Part shown: piece after piece, positions 33,066 through 42,927 of the stretch
Layout of the letters: every line of letters begins with the position of its first letter
How positions within the stretch are numbered: position 1 is the first letter of the stretch
NCBI GenBank assembly: GCA_910578345.1
Contig: CAJTRA010000003.1
Coordinates: 241,431-305,430 of the forward strand
Source of the DNA: an uncultured Lachnospiraceae bacterium
GTDB lineage: Bacteria > Bacillota > Clostridia > Lachnospirales > Lachnospiraceae
Direction of reading: 5' to 3'
Length of the DNA stretch: 64,000 nucleotides
The notes under the pieces: generated by a model
Database searches by the model: none
The model's input: the letters and a program-made list of their open reading frames with translations, nothing else
What the model was told of the DNA's origin: nothing
Translations under genes and position numbers: made by a program

Positions 33066-34420
33066 ACCGCTCCCCTGCGCCTGCGCAGTTTTGCAATAAA
33101 AAATCCATCTGTTTTATGGATACCGGGCAGCATCTGCAGACACCCTCCTCTCTCTGCCTCTCTCAGTTCTTCTGGCAAATCTTTCCCCATGCTCACTGTC
33201 TCCATATCGCATTCCTGACAGATCCATTTGACCATCTCTTCATTTTCCTGAGGATTCATGGTGCAGGTGCTGTACATCATGATACCTTCCGGCTTCAGAT
33301 ACTGTACCACATTTTTCACGATCTCTCTTTGCAGTTTCGTGATTTCCTGCAGAGTCTGCCTGGTCACGCGGTACTTAATATCCTGTTTCTTCCCAATAAC
33401 GCCCAGACCAGAACAGGGCACGTCCACAAGCAGCACATCGGCAGTCCCGCATAAGGAATCGTCTTTGATCCGGGCATCCTGTATTTTGGCCACAAGATTT
33501 CCGATCTGCATCCGCTCTCTGTTTTCTTCTATTTTATTGATCTTATTCTCTGTGACATCGCAGGCTGTCACCTGGCCTGTTCCTGCCAGCTTGTCGGCAG
33601 CATGGAGCGCTTTGCCGCCAGGCGCCGCACAGACATCGATGACTGTATCTCCCGGCCTGATCCCGGCCGCTTCCACCACCAGCATGGAACTGACATCCTG
33701 CACGGCAAACATGCCCTGCGCATATCCTTCCAGATTCTTGATGCCATCCAGCCGCTCCACTTCCACAGCATAGGACAGATAAGGGTGTTTATGTACTACG
33801 ACTCCTGCCTGCCGCCATAAGTCCAGAAGATGCTCCCTCTCTTCTGCCGGCATCAACTCCCGCATACGGATGCAGACAGGCTTCCTTACCAGAAAAGACT
33901 GCAGAATCTGTTCACACTGTGCAGCCCCATAGGCACCGGTCAGATGTTCCACCAGCCAGTCCGGCATCGAATAGGAAACGGAGAGATATGCGCAAATATC
34001 TTTTTCCCTGTCAGGATACACGATCTTATCCTTCCCTCTTATAACGGCACGCAGAACGCCATTCACATAGCCTTGCAAGGATTGGAATTTCCGTTTCTTC
34101 GCCAGCTTCACAGCTTCATTGCAGACTGCCGCATCCGGGATCTGCTCCATAAACATAATCTGGTACACGCTCATCCGCAGCAGCTCCCGGATAAGTGGTT
34201 TCATCTTTGTCACAGGCACTTTGGAAAACTGATCCAGAATATGATCGATCTGGATCCTGCGCTCGATCGTTCCCTCGCTTACCCGCTTCAGGAAAGCTTT
34301 CTCCCTGCCATCCAGATGATCATACTTATCCAGCACTGCGGAAATCAGGATATTGGCATACTCTCCCTGTTTATTTAGTTCTAACAGAATATCCAGAATG
34401 ATCTCCCGTATGTTCATCAT
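33062..34420 (-). CDS. rsmB: 16S rRNA (cytosine-967-C5)-methyltransferase RsmB
   Basis: The 452-residue protein has an N-terminal NusB-like RNA-binding domain (residues 1-140) and a Rossmann methyltransferase domain. DVCAAPGGKALHAADKL is the SAM loop. The catalytic cysteines lie in DVPCSGLGVIGKKQDIKYR and STCTMNPQENEEMV. The NusB-like front and the GLGVIGKK form distinguish it from the RsmF paralogue at the left end of the window. It starts MMNIREIILDILLEL and overlaps rlmN by four bases. Confidence 0.95.
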   Translation of the reverse strand: MMNIREIILDILLELNKQGEYANILISAVLDKYDHLDGREKAFLKRVSEGTIERRIQIDHILDQFSKVPVTKMKPLIRELLRMSVYQIMFMEQIPDAAVCNEAVKLAKKRKFQSLQGYVNGVLRAVIRGKDKIVYPDREKDICAYLSVSYSMPDWLVEHLTGAYGAAQCEQILQSFLVRKPVCIRMRELMPAEEREHLLDLWRQAGVVVHKHPYLSYAVEVERLDGIKNLEGYAQGMFAVQDVSSMLVVEAAGIRPGDTVIDVCAAPGGKALHAADKLAGTGQVTACDVTENKINKIEENRERMQIGNLVAKIQDARIKDDSLCGTADVLLVDVPCSGLGVIGKKQDIKYRVTRQTLQEITKLQREIVKNVVQYLKPEGIMMYSTCTMNPQENEEMVKWICQECDMETVSMGKDLPEELREAERGGCLQMLPGIHKTDGFFIAKLRRRRGAV

Positions 34421-34454
34421 TTACCCCATTTCTGCGATACATCTTAAGCACTTG

Positions 34455-35165
34455 TCAATCTCTGCGTCTGCTGTTATTGCCAAACAGCAGTATCAGTCTG
34501 AGTAACTGCAGGATCGCAGAAGCCGCAGCCGCCACATAGGTGAGCGCCGCCGCACTGAGTACTCTTCTGCAGGCATTCGTCTCCTCCCGCTCCAACATGC
34601 CATAATCTCCTAACATCGCAAGCGCACGCCCGGAAGCGTTGAATTCCACCGGCAGCGTGACCAGTTGGAACAGGACCGCAAGTGCAAATACCCAGATTCC
34701 CACCTGAATCAGTGTCTGGTTCATACCCAGGAATACCCCAAGAAAGATCAGCGGGATGCCGGCTCTGGAACCGATATTGGCTGCCGGGACAAGAGCTGTG
34801 CGCAACTTCAATGGTGCATAACCCTGATCATGCTGCACTGCATGTCCGCACTCATGTGCCGCAACTCCGATCGCCGCCAGGGAAGAGGATCCATACACAG
34901 AATCGGATAACCGCAATACCTTATGGGCAGGATCATAATGATCCGTCAGTTCCCCCCTCACATGCTCGATCCGCACATCATAGATACCGGATAGCTGCAG
35001 AATCCGTGCGGCAGCCTGCTCACCGGTCAAACCGCTTCTGCTCCTGACCCCGGAATATTTCCTGTAGGTAGATGAAACACGCATCTGCGCAAATATACAC
35101 AGTACTGCACCAATCAGTACGAGGAAATACGTCGGATCCATATAATATCCATAATAATATCCCAT
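34455..35165 (-). CDS. Membrane zinc metallopeptidase, YugP type
   Basis: The 236-residue integral membrane protein has the zinc-peptidase motif AAHECGHAVQHDQGYAPLKL, with HExxH-like His-Glu-Cys-Gly-His near residue 115. Membrane helices lie at the N-terminus and in the second half, as in the YugP (DUF zinc metallopeptidase_2) family. The substrate is unknown. It sits between fmt and rsmB in a translation operon, a placement found in many Firmicutes. I start at ATG 35163-35165 (MGYYYGYYMDPTYF). A GTG four codons earlier is also possible. Confidence 0.9.
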   Translation of the reverse strand: MGYYYGYYMDPTYFLVLIGAVLCIFAQMRVSSTYRKYSGVRSRSGLTGEQAAARILQLSGIYDVRIEHVRGELTDHYDPAHKVLRLSDSVYGSSSLAAIGVAAHECGHAVQHDQGYAPLKLRTALVPAANIGSRAGIPLIFLGVFLGMNQTLIQVGIWVFALAVLFQLVTLPVEFNASGRALAMLGDYGMLEREETNACRRVLSAAALTYVAAAASAILQLLRLILLFGNNSRRRD

Positions 35166-35250
35166 ATCTCTCACCACACCTTTCCTTTCGCCAACTCTCC
35201 AAACAGATCTTCACATCTTAAAAGTATCTCCGGGCAGTTCACGCTATAGG

Positions 35251-36192
35251 TCAGCCCAGTTTCTCACCGACTTCGACCGGATAACCCAGAAGGAATTCCT
35301 TCACCTGCATCCGCCGTTTTCCTTCGGGCTGCACGGCCAGGATCTTTAACACTCCCTCCCCGGTCTTCACATAGAATGCTTCTTTCTCTACACACACTAC
35401 TGTCCCCGGTTCTGCATCCGCCAGATCCGCCTGTAATTCCCCTACGGCCTCTTCCTCCCAGATCTTTAAAGTCTTTCCCCGAAATATGGTATAGGCCCCA
35501 GGCCAAGAAAGGAGGCCTCTGATCAGACAATCCAAACGCTGTGCGCTCTGCCCCCACACGATCTTTCCCATGGATTTCTTCAGCATTTTCGCATAAGATG
35601 CCCCATCTTCCGGCTGTTTCATCGGCGTCAGTTCTCCACGCTCCAGTTTCTCAAGCGCTTCTACAATCAGCTTTGCTCCGGCTGCCGCCAGCTTATCATG
35701 CAGACTGTCTCCTGTCTCTCCCGAATCGATCTCCACTTCCCTCTTCAACAGCATATCGCCGGTATCGATCCCTTTATCCATCTGCATAATCGTAACGCCT
35801 GTCGTCTTCTCCCCGTTGATGATGGCCCATTGGATCGGTCCTGCCCCCCTGTATTTCGGAAGCAAGGAGGCGTGAATATTCACACAGCCATAGAACGGCA
35901 TGGAAAGAATCTCTTCTGAAAGAATCTGTCCAAAAGCGGCAACCACAAAGATATCCGCCTCATAGCCTCGCAGTACCTCTACCGCTTCCGGTTCTTTCAC
36001 CCTGACGGGCTGAAAAACTGGAATGCCATGCGACAGCGCACATGCCTTGACTGGTGTCACTTGAATCTCTTTTCCTCTTCCTTTCGGCTTATCCGGCTGC
36101 GTTACCACCGCCGTCACCTGATGCCCTGCCGCTATAATGGCTTCCAGAGCGCCTACCGAAAAGTCAGGCGTTCCCATGAATACAACTTTCAT
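35251..36192 (-). CDS. fmt: Methionyl-tRNA formyltransferase
   Basis: This 313-residue enzyme formylates initiator Met-tRNA using 10-formyl-tetrahydrofolate. The N-terminal domain starts KVVFMGTPDFSVGAL and has the folate-site motif SLLPKYRGAGPIQWAIINGE, followed by TGVTIMQMDKGIDTGDML. The C-terminal OB-like tRNA-binding domain is complete. I chose ATG 36190-36192 with GGGAGTG ahead. An ATG 19 codons earlier lacks a ribosome site and adds a non-homologous lead. It follows def by 90 bases. Confidence 0.95.
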   Translation of the reverse strand: MKVVFMGTPDFSVGALEAIIAAGHQVTAVVTQPDKPKGRGKEIQVTPVKACALSHGIPVFQPVRVKEPEAVEVLRGYEADIFVVAAFGQILSEEILSMPFYGCVNIHASLLPKYRGAGPIQWAIINGEKTTGVTIMQMDKGIDTGDMLLKREVEIDSGETGDSLHDKLAAAGAKLIVEALEKLERGELTPMKQPEDGASYAKMLKKSMGKIVWGQSAQRLDCLIRGLLSWPGAYTIFRGKTLKIWEEEAVGELQADLADAEPGTVVCVEKEAFYVKTGEGVLKILAVQPEGKRRMQVKEFLLGYPVEVGEKLG

Positions 36193-36282
36193 CCACAACA
36201 CTCCCTTCTTGTTCCTATTCACAGCTTCTGGCTGCCATAGGAACGGCATTTGCGCATTTCGACCAGGAACCGTAACCCCTTC

Positions 36283-36759
36283 TCACTGTTCTTCCAGATC
36301 CTCTGTATTGACAAGCGGCCCTTCTACCTTTTCTACATACAGATGTCCCTCCAGATGATCCAGCTCATGACAGATCGCTCTCGCAAGAAGCTCGGTTCCT
36401 TCCAGCTCAAACGCATTCATCTCCTCATCATAGGCAAGAACCTTGACGTAATTAGGTCTGGTCACATTACCGCTCTTACCTGGAACGCTCAGACAGCCTT
36501 CATACCCTCTCTGTTCCCCGCCGGACTCCAGCAGTTTCGGATTGATCAGGAGCAGCGGGTCTTCTCCTGTGACATCGATCACCACAATCCTTTTCAAAAT
36601 ACCAACCTGCGGCGCCGCAAGTCCAACTCCCTCCGCTTCATATAATGTCTCAAACATATCATCGATCAGCTCCTGTATCCTGGGCGTGATCTCCGTCACT
36701 TCCTTACACTTCTTATATAAGACCGGGTCCCCGATCTCCCTGATTTTCCTGATTGCCAT
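36283..36759 (-). CDS. def: Peptide deformylase
   Basis: The 158-residue metalloenzyme removes the formyl group from nascent proteins. All three motifs are intact: GVGLAAPQVG (motif 1), EGCLSVPG (motif 2 with the metal Cys) and HELDHLEG (motif 3, HExxH). GGAGG stands six bases before ATG 36757-36759. It belongs to the priA-def-fmt operon, where fmt makes the group that this enzyme removes. Confidence 0.96.
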   Translation of the reverse strand: MAIRKIREIGDPVLYKKCKEVTEITPRIQELIDDMFETLYEAEGVGLAAPQVGILKRIVVIDVTGEDPLLLINPKLLESGGEQRGYEGCLSVPGKSGNVTRPNYVKVLAYDEEMNAFELEGTELLARAICHELDHLEGHLYVEKVEGPLVNTEDLEEQ

Positions 36760-36783
36760 TTTATCCTCCATTCTAGACCGCTT

Positions 36784-39090
36784 CTAATATGTATTCATTG
36801 GGTCAAAATCATATTGTACTGTCTGGTTTTTCAGTTCTCTTTCTTTACAGAAACGCTCTAATCCATCTTTGGCTTCCACTAATACCTGATAATCCGGATG
36901 CTTGAGATAGAAAATATGCCTATACAGATCGTTGATCTTGCTGATGGAAGCCTCTGTGGGTCCTATAATCTGCAGCCTCTGCCATGTCCGTACCGCTCCT
37001 TTCCCTGTACGCCGGCTGTCTTTGCTTGTCTCCTCCGCCACATCAAAAAGTTTATCCCTCTGCAAGGAATTGACCTCATCCACCATCTGGCGGATCAGCG
37101 CTTCTCCCTGTTCCTGCTCCCTGGAGGTGACCAGCACTGCCAGCATATGAGCCACAGGCGGGTACTGCATCAGATCCCGATACGTGATCTCTTCTTCATA
37201 GAATCCCTCATAATCCTGCCTGGCCGCATGCACGATGCTGTAATGATCCGGCTGGTAGGTCTGGATCACCACTTCCCCCGGCTTATCTCCTCTGCCCGCA
37301 CGCCCGGCCGCCTGCGTTAGCAGTTGAAATGTTCTCTCTCCCGCGCGGTAATCATTCTGGTTCAAGGACAGATCCGCCGCCAGAATTCCCACCAGCGTCA
37401 CGTTCGGGAAATCATGTCCCTTCACGATCATCTGGGTCCCTACCAGAATATCCGCCTTCTCATCTGCAAAGGCGGAAAGGATCTTCTCATAGCTCTCCTT
37501 CGTCCGCGTCGTATCTGCGTCCATACGAAGCACCTTTGCTTCTGGAAACTCCTTATGCAACGCTTCCTCAATCTGCTCTGTTCCTGCCTTAAAACCCATC
37601 AGATATTTCGAGCCGCAGACCGGACAGTTTGTCTTTCTTACTTCTTCATAACCGCAATAATGACATAATAACACATTTCCCCGGTGTTCGGAAAGAGAAA
37701 CATCACAATGCGGACATTTCATCACATGTCCGCATTCCCTACAGGAGATAAATCCGGCATACCCTCTTCTGTTCAGGAATAGCATTGCCTGTTCGCCAGC
37801 CTGCAGGCGTTCTTCCATCAGTTCCCGCAATTTCCTGCTAAAAACTGACCGATTCCCCTGTTTTAATTCTTCCCGCAAATCTACGGTATATACGCGCGGC
37901 AGCATGCTTCCTCCTTGCCGGTTTTTCATCTCAAAGAGCTGGTATTCCCCCTGCCTGGCCCTATAATAAGCCTCCATGGATGGGGTCGCAGACCCAAGCA
38001 CCACACAGGCTTGATGCATGGAAGCAATCTGTACCGCAGTCTCTCTGGCATGATACTTCGGCATGGATTCACTCTTGTAGCTGCTCTCATGCTCCTCATC
38101 CACAATAATGATGCCAAGTCTGGCAAAAGGCGTAAAAAGCGCAGATCTGGGTCCAATGATCACGTCGATCTCACCTGCCTGCGCCCGTCTGATCTGGTCA
38201 TATTTCTCTCCCATGGAAAGAGAAGAATTGATAACCGATACCCTGTCGCCAAAACGTTTGTAGAAGCGCAGCAGTGTCTGATAGGTGAGGGCAATCTCCG
38301 GGATCAGTACAATCGCCTGCCTGCCCATAGAGACCATCTTTTCTATAATGCCAAGATACACTTCTGTCTTGCCGCTTCCAGTAACCCCATGGATCAGATA
38401 AGTACCCGGACAGCCAGCATTGTAATCCTCCAGAACCTTTTCTATGATCTTTCGCTGCGCATCGCTCAACACGACTCTTTTCTCTTCCCGGTCCATGCAT
38501 TTAACCGGATTACGATAATAGTGCTCTGTCTCTATCCGTATGAGTCCCTGTTTCTCCAGCGCTGTAAGCGTCGCCGCAGACACATTCAATTTCTGTCTGA
38601 TCAGTTCGTAAGGCAGAATGGCATCTGTCAGAAAGGCCTGCAGTACTCTGACTTTCGCTTTCTGCCGTTTGCGCCCACATAGAAGGACCGCCTCTTCTAA
38701 GGCATCCTGCTCCACACATCTTGTAACTTTCTTATGTTCTAGCTGCCTCAGCTTCTGCTTCACTGGCAGTACCGTTCTAAGCGCCGCGATCGTCGTTGAT
38801 CCGTACTGCCGTTTCATCCAGTTTGCAATCCTAATCTGCTCACTCTCCGCTGTAATTCCCTTACTGTCCACCGCTGTGATACTCTTGATCTTATCCTCCG
38901 GATAGTCAGCCTGCTCAGAAAGATCTACCACATAGCCGGTCTTATCCTGGTTACCTCTGCCGAAGGGGACATGTACGCGGACGCCCGGAAACACCGCCTC
39001 CGCAAGTTCCGGCGGAATCTTATACTGAAAAGGACGGTCAACCTTCTCGTGGGAGATCTCTATGATGACATCAGCATACCTCTTATCCAT
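36784..39090 (-). CDS. priA: Primosomal protein N' (PriA helicase)
   Basis: The 768-residue superfamily 2 helicase restarts stalled replication forks. The N-terminal 3'-DNA-binding domain is followed by Walker A GVTGSGKTEVYLG, DEEHESSYK (Walker B), GSATPSMEAYY, and the zinc-binding insert CRECGHVMKCPHCD with CHYCGY and CPVCG. QAAGRAGRGDKPGEVVIQTY is helicase motif VI. The start at ATG 39088-39090 (MDKRYADVIIEIS) has AAGGAG ahead. A longer frame exists but gives a low-complexity lead. It is first of priA-def-fmt-protease-rsmB-rlmN. Confidence 0.95.
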   Translation of the reverse strand: MDKRYADVIIEISHEKVDRPFQYKIPPELAEAVFPGVRVHVPFGRGNQDKTGYVVDLSEQADYPEDKIKSITAVDSKGITAESEQIRIANWMKRQYGSTTIAALRTVLPVKQKLRQLEHKKVTRCVEQDALEEAVLLCGRKRQKAKVRVLQAFLTDAILPYELIRQKLNVSAATLTALEKQGLIRIETEHYYRNPVKCMDREEKRVVLSDAQRKIIEKVLEDYNAGCPGTYLIHGVTGSGKTEVYLGIIEKMVSMGRQAIVLIPEIALTYQTLLRFYKRFGDRVSVINSSLSMGEKYDQIRRAQAGEIDVIIGPRSALFTPFARLGIIIVDEEHESSYKSESMPKYHARETAVQIASMHQACVVLGSATPSMEAYYRARQGEYQLFEMKNRQGGSMLPRVYTVDLREELKQGNRSVFSRKLRELMEERLQAGEQAMLFLNRRGYAGFISCRECGHVMKCPHCDVSLSEHRGNVLLCHYCGYEEVRKTNCPVCGSKYLMGFKAGTEQIEEALHKEFPEAKVLRMDADTTRTKESYEKILSAFADEKADILVGTQMIVKGHDFPNVTLVGILAADLSLNQNDYRAGERTFQLLTQAAGRAGRGDKPGEVVIQTYQPDHYSIVHAARQDYEGFYEEEITYRDLMQYPPVAHMLAVLVTSREQEQGEALIRQMVDEVNSLQRDKLFDVAEETSKDSRRTGKGAVRTWQRLQIIGPTEASISKINDLYRHIFYLKHPDYQVLVEAKDGLERFCKERELKNQTVQYDFDPMNTY

Positions 39091-39225
39091 ACCGTCTCCT
39101 TCTATCCTTCCTCCCGTTTTTACCTCTACGTGAATATCGCTGGCTGTGCATGCAATATCCCTGAATGCGTAATGGAAGTTCCTCTCTGTATGACAGCCGC
39201 CAGGATGATGCATCACGAACCCTGT

Positions 39226-40707
39226 CTACTTAATAGACTTCTGCCGCTCCTCCAGGATCTCCCGGATCAAAACTCTCTCATCCAACGGATATTTCACCCC
39301 GCAGATCTCTTGATAGTCTTCATGCCCCTTGCCGGCCAGCACGATAATATCACCCGGCTCACCGTGATCAATTGCATAGGCGATCGCTTCCTTCCTGTCG
39401 CAGATCTCTACATATTTCCCATTGGTCTTGCCAATACCGGTTTTGATATCATCTATGATCGCCTGCGGTTCTTCATAACGCGGATTGTCTGACGTAATGA
39501 TCGTCAGATCGGCCAGGTTTCCGCTGACTTCTCCCATCTCATAGCGTCTGGATTTCGCCCGGTTGCCGCCGCAGCCAAACAGACATACAAGGCGGTGCGG
39601 CTCATAGGCGCGCAATGTAGTCAGCAGGCTCTTGAGCGCCATCGCATTATGCGCATAATCGATCATCAGTGTAAATTGGTCAGACACCTTGACTGGCTCA
39701 ATCCTGCCCTTAACTTTCGCCTGAAGAAGCGCTTTCGTGATATCTTCCTCCTGCACGCCGAAGTGTCTGCAGATCGCAATGGCTGTCAGGGCATTATAGA
39801 CACTGAATCTGCCCGGCGTGGCTATCTGTACGGATAAATTGATCAGCCCTTCCACCTCAAATCCCATTCCCAGATTGCCCGACTCTCTTAAGAAAGTAAT
39901 GTTCCTGGCGCGCAGATCGGCCGCAGTATCAATGCCATAGGTTTCCAGCGCACAGGTATGACCCCTGGTAACCGCCTCCCAATATTCGTCATCCTGATTG
40001 ACAATACCGATCCTGCACTGTTTAAAAAGCAGCGCTTTGCAGCGCAGATAATCCTCGAAATCCTTGTGCTCTCCCTTGCCGATATGATCCGGCTCCAGAT
40101 TGGTAAAAATACCGAAATCAAAGACAAACCCCTGTGTTCTGTGCAGCATCAGTCCCTGGGAGGACACCTCCATCACGACAGTGTCACATCCTGCATCTGC
40201 CATCTGCCGGAAATATTTCTGAATCAGATAAGATTCCGGCGTCGTATGATCCGCAGGAATATGCTTCTCTCCGATCACGATCTCAATCGTACCGATCAAT
40301 CCTGTCCTTCTTCCTGCCTGTTCCAGGATTGATTTTACCAGATAAGTCGTCGTCGTTTTCCCCTTCGTGCCGGTCACGCCGATGATCTTCATCTCCTTCG
40401 CCGGATGATCAAAAAAAGCCGCAGACACAAACGCCATCGCATAGTGCGTATCTGCCACCTTGATCACCGTCACGTCCGTCCCTTCCGGCAGTTCCACTTC
40501 CCTCTCCACAAGCAGGACGTCTGCGCCGGCTTCCACCGCCGCACCTGCAAACTTATGTCCGTCCACGACAGCACCCGGAATACAGACAAACATGCTGCCG
40601 GGCACTACCTTACGCGAATCATAAATAATGTCCGTCACTTCTTTGTCCAGGTTCCCACAGACACATTCAAATGCAACCTCTGCCAGCAGCTCTTTTAAAC
40701 TCTTCAT
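39226..40707 (-). CDS. murE: UDP-MurNAc-tripeptide synthetase MurE (meso-diaminopimelate type)
   Basis: This 493-residue Mur ligase adds the third amino acid to the peptidoglycan stem. GVTGTKGKTTTTYLVKSIL is the ATP loop. The central domain carries the carbamylated-Lys region, and DNPRYEEPQAIIDDI holds the DNPR motif that selects meso-diaminopimelate over lysine. A Gram-positive host with DAP-type wall agrees with Clostridia. The gene precedes priA by 135 bases and may share its transcript. Confidence 0.95.
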   Translation of the reverse strand: MKSLKELLAEVAFECVCGNLDKEVTDIIYDSRKVVPGSMFVCIPGAVVDGHKFAGAAVEAGADVLLVEREVELPEGTDVTVIKVADTHYAMAFVSAAFFDHPAKEMKIIGVTGTKGKTTTTYLVKSILEQAGRRTGLIGTIEIVIGEKHIPADHTTPESYLIQKYFRQMADAGCDTVVMEVSSQGLMLHRTQGFVFDFGIFTNLEPDHIGKGEHKDFEDYLRCKALLFKQCRIGIVNQDDEYWEAVTRGHTCALETYGIDTAADLRARNITFLRESGNLGMGFEVEGLINLSVQIATPGRFSVYNALTAIAICRHFGVQEEDITKALLQAKVKGRIEPVKVSDQFTLMIDYAHNAMALKSLLTTLRAYEPHRLVCLFGCGGNRAKSRRYEMGEVSGNLADLTIITSDNPRYEEPQAIIDDIKTGIGKTNGKYVEICDRKEAIAYAIDHGEPGDIIVLAGKGHEDYQEICGVKYPLDERVLIREILEERQKSIK

Positions 40708-41034
40708 ATATATACAAGCTCCTCTCTGCGATCAATCTATTTCACTTATCATACACTAAGATAACACGAAAAAGGCCCTTTTTCAATATTTAAGGCCTGC
40801 TCCTGCCTGAATCGCGTAACAGTCCGGCCTTTTGCTTCACTGTTACTGTATCCGGCCGTCCTAAACCGCTGCGCGATATTCACCTTCATTTTTCTTTAAG
40901 ATTCTCTTTAATCTTTCTTTAGGTATTTTTATATTTTTCTAATAAACAGAACACATTTTGGACACATTTTCATTTTATGATATTAGTCAAGATAGTTGAT
41001 GAACTCACTATCTCCCCCCTCATAAGAAAATGCG
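40708..41034. other. Gene-free gap between murE and recJ
   Basis: No coding frame with a ribosome site was found. The stretch holds a self-complementary GAAAAAGGCCCTTTTTC near 40768-40784, GC-rich segments around 40795-40870 and an AT-rich part after 40890. It probably contains the murE promoter on the minus strand, but I could not fix its position. Confidence 0.4.
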
Positions 41035-41062
41035 AAAAAGTCTGGAAACCCCAGACTTTTTT
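41035..41062 (-). terminator. Terminator of recJ
   Basis: AAAAAGTCTGG (41035-41045) pairs with CCAGACTTTTT (41051-41061), with A and T runs on both sides. It begins five bases after the recJ stop. Confidence 0.85.
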
Positions 41063-41066
41063 GTTG

Positions 41067-42854
41067 TCATTGCCTGCAGGTATAATCCTGCATAATCATC
41101 TGCAGCCGTTCCCGCCCCTGGTACACATCCAGATCCGGATAATAGATCACATGAATACAGATCACCGCATTCGTTCCATAGCTTCCCTGATACAGTCTTT
41201 CACAGGCCTCTCTTCCGAAATTCTCTGTGAGAAATTCATGCCATGTCTCCAGATCCCCAAAGTACATCAGATCATACTGCCTGCCTGTCTCATCTTCCAC
41301 ACGGTATTTCCCTACATTACCGTTCCGGCCAAGAATGCGTCCGTTTAAAAATCTCAGATTTCTCTGTGCAAAAACCGGCTTCAGATTTCCATTTCCAAAA
41401 GGTTCCAAAACCGCCAGCTGTCTGACGAATTCAGCCGTCACATAAGCCATCGGCATAGGCACATCAATATGGATCTTCTCTTCGAGATCTTCTTTCGTCA
41501 ACCCACAATGCGCGTTTAAGAACACACGGAATCTCTCTATGCTGCTTTCCGGCATGGAAACGCCGGCCGCCAGCTTGTGCCCGCCATATTTCGTGTAAAG
41601 CTCCTTGCATTCACTCATCTTCTCATACATATGATACGCATCAACAGATCGTCCTGACCCCTTAACGCCTTCCTCCGACAAGGTTAATACAAACGTCGGC
41701 TTATGATACCGCTCTCTGATACGGCCTGCTATGATGCCGGCCAGGCTCTCGTGACAGTCCGGCAGATAGATCACAAGAACCTTATCATCTTTCAGACTGC
41801 TGTTCTCAATCATCTCGATCGCCTGTTTCGTTCCCTGCAGCGTCATATCTTTACGGTTATCATTCAACTCTTTGAGTTCTCCTGCGATCATAACTGCCGC
41901 GGCCTGATCTTCTGTCTGGAAGAGCTGCAGCGCCCTGGCGGCCGTGTCCAGCCTGCCGGTAGCATTGAGACAGGGTCCTAATACGAAACCGATATGATAG
42001 GCGGAAAGTTTCTTATCCTGCAGGCCATTGACGGAAAGCAGCGCCTGCAGGCCGCAATTCCTGGATCTTGTGATCTGACGCAGCCCATAGCGGACAAGAA
42101 TCCTGTTCTCATCTACTAACTCCATCACATCTCCCACTGTGGCAAAAGCCGCAAAGGCCAGCAGTTCCTGCAGCAATTCCCGGACAGCCGGCGTATCGTC
42201 TCCCGCAAACAGCACCTGCAATAACTTATACGCCACAACAGCGCCACAGATTCCGTCAAAAGGATAGTCACAGGCCGCCTGTTTGGGATCAATCACGGCA
42301 TCTGCTTCCGGCAGACATTCGATCCGTTCCCCATCTTCTGAAAACTCATACGGCACTTCATGATGATCTGTCACGATTACTGTCATGCCAAGAGACTTGG
42401 CATAAGCGATCTGTTCTTTCGCCGCAATGCCGTTGTCACAAGTCACGATCGTATCAGTTCCCGCCTCCCACGCTTCTTTGATCAAATGATCATTCAGACC
42501 ATAGCCGTCATGGATCCGGTGCGGAATGACCGCATCCGCCACAGCGCCATAGTGTCTTAATCCGGCAAGCAATATATAAGTGGAACATATGCCGTCAATA
42601 TCATAATCACCAATAATCCTGATCTGCTTTCCCTGTGCCGTCTTCTCATGCAGAATCTCTACCGCCCGCTCTGTACCTTTCAGCAGGAACGGGTCGTGCA
42701 GATCCGAGAGCCTGCCATGCAGAAACTGATCGATCGCATCCTCTCCTATGATCTCTCTGTTACGGATGATCCTGGCGATGACAGGATCGATCTGAAATCT
42801 TGCCGCGATTCCGTTAAAATCTGCTTTCTTGGCTGATACCATCCATTTTGCCAT
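41067..42854 (-). CDS. recJ: Single-stranded-DNA-specific exonuclease RecJ
   Basis: The 595-residue DHH-family 5'-3' exonuclease acts in recombination and mismatch repair. IIGDYDIDGICSTYI gives the metal-binding DYDIDG motif, TVIVTDHHEVPYEF the DHH motif and GSGRSVDAYHMYEKM the DHHA1 substrate motif. The C-terminal OB domain is present. GGGAGGG stands six bases before ATG 42852-42854 (MAKWMVSAKKADFNG). The gene lies between its own terminator and that of secDF, so it is a separate unit. Confidence 0.94.
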   Translation of the reverse strand: MAKWMVSAKKADFNGIAARFQIDPVIARIIRNREIIGEDAIDQFLHGRLSDLHDPFLLKGTERAVEILHEKTAQGKQIRIIGDYDIDGICSTYILLAGLRHYGAVADAVIPHRIHDGYGLNDHLIKEAWEAGTDTIVTCDNGIAAKEQIAYAKSLGMTVIVTDHHEVPYEFSEDGERIECLPEADAVIDPKQAACDYPFDGICGAVVAYKLLQVLFAGDDTPAVRELLQELLAFAAFATVGDVMELVDENRILVRYGLRQITRSRNCGLQALLSVNGLQDKKLSAYHIGFVLGPCLNATGRLDTAARALQLFQTEDQAAAVMIAGELKELNDNRKDMTLQGTKQAIEMIENSSLKDDKVLVIYLPDCHESLAGIIAGRIRERYHKPTFVLTLSEEGVKGSGRSVDAYHMYEKMSECKELYTKYGGHKLAAGVSMPESSIERFRVFLNAHCGLTKEDLEEKIHIDVPMPMAYVTAEFVRQLAVLEPFGNGNLKPVFAQRNLRFLNGRILGRNGNVGKYRVEDETGRQYDLMYFGDLETWHEFLTENFGREACERLYQGSYGTNAVICIHVIYYPDLDVYQGRERLQMIMQDYTCRQ

Positions 42855-42869
42855 TCTTAACCCTCCCGG

Positions 42870-42904
42870 AAAAAAGACGCCCCGCACACTGCAGAGCGTC
42901 TTTT
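42870..42904 (-). terminator. Terminator of secDF
   Basis: On the minus strand GACGC (42896-42900) pairs with GCGTC (42876-42880), extended by A/T pairs, and a T run follows. It ends the scfA-scfB-secDF transcript before recJ. Confidence 0.75.
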
Positions 42905-42927
42905 GATCACTTTTCTCTTTCTATCGC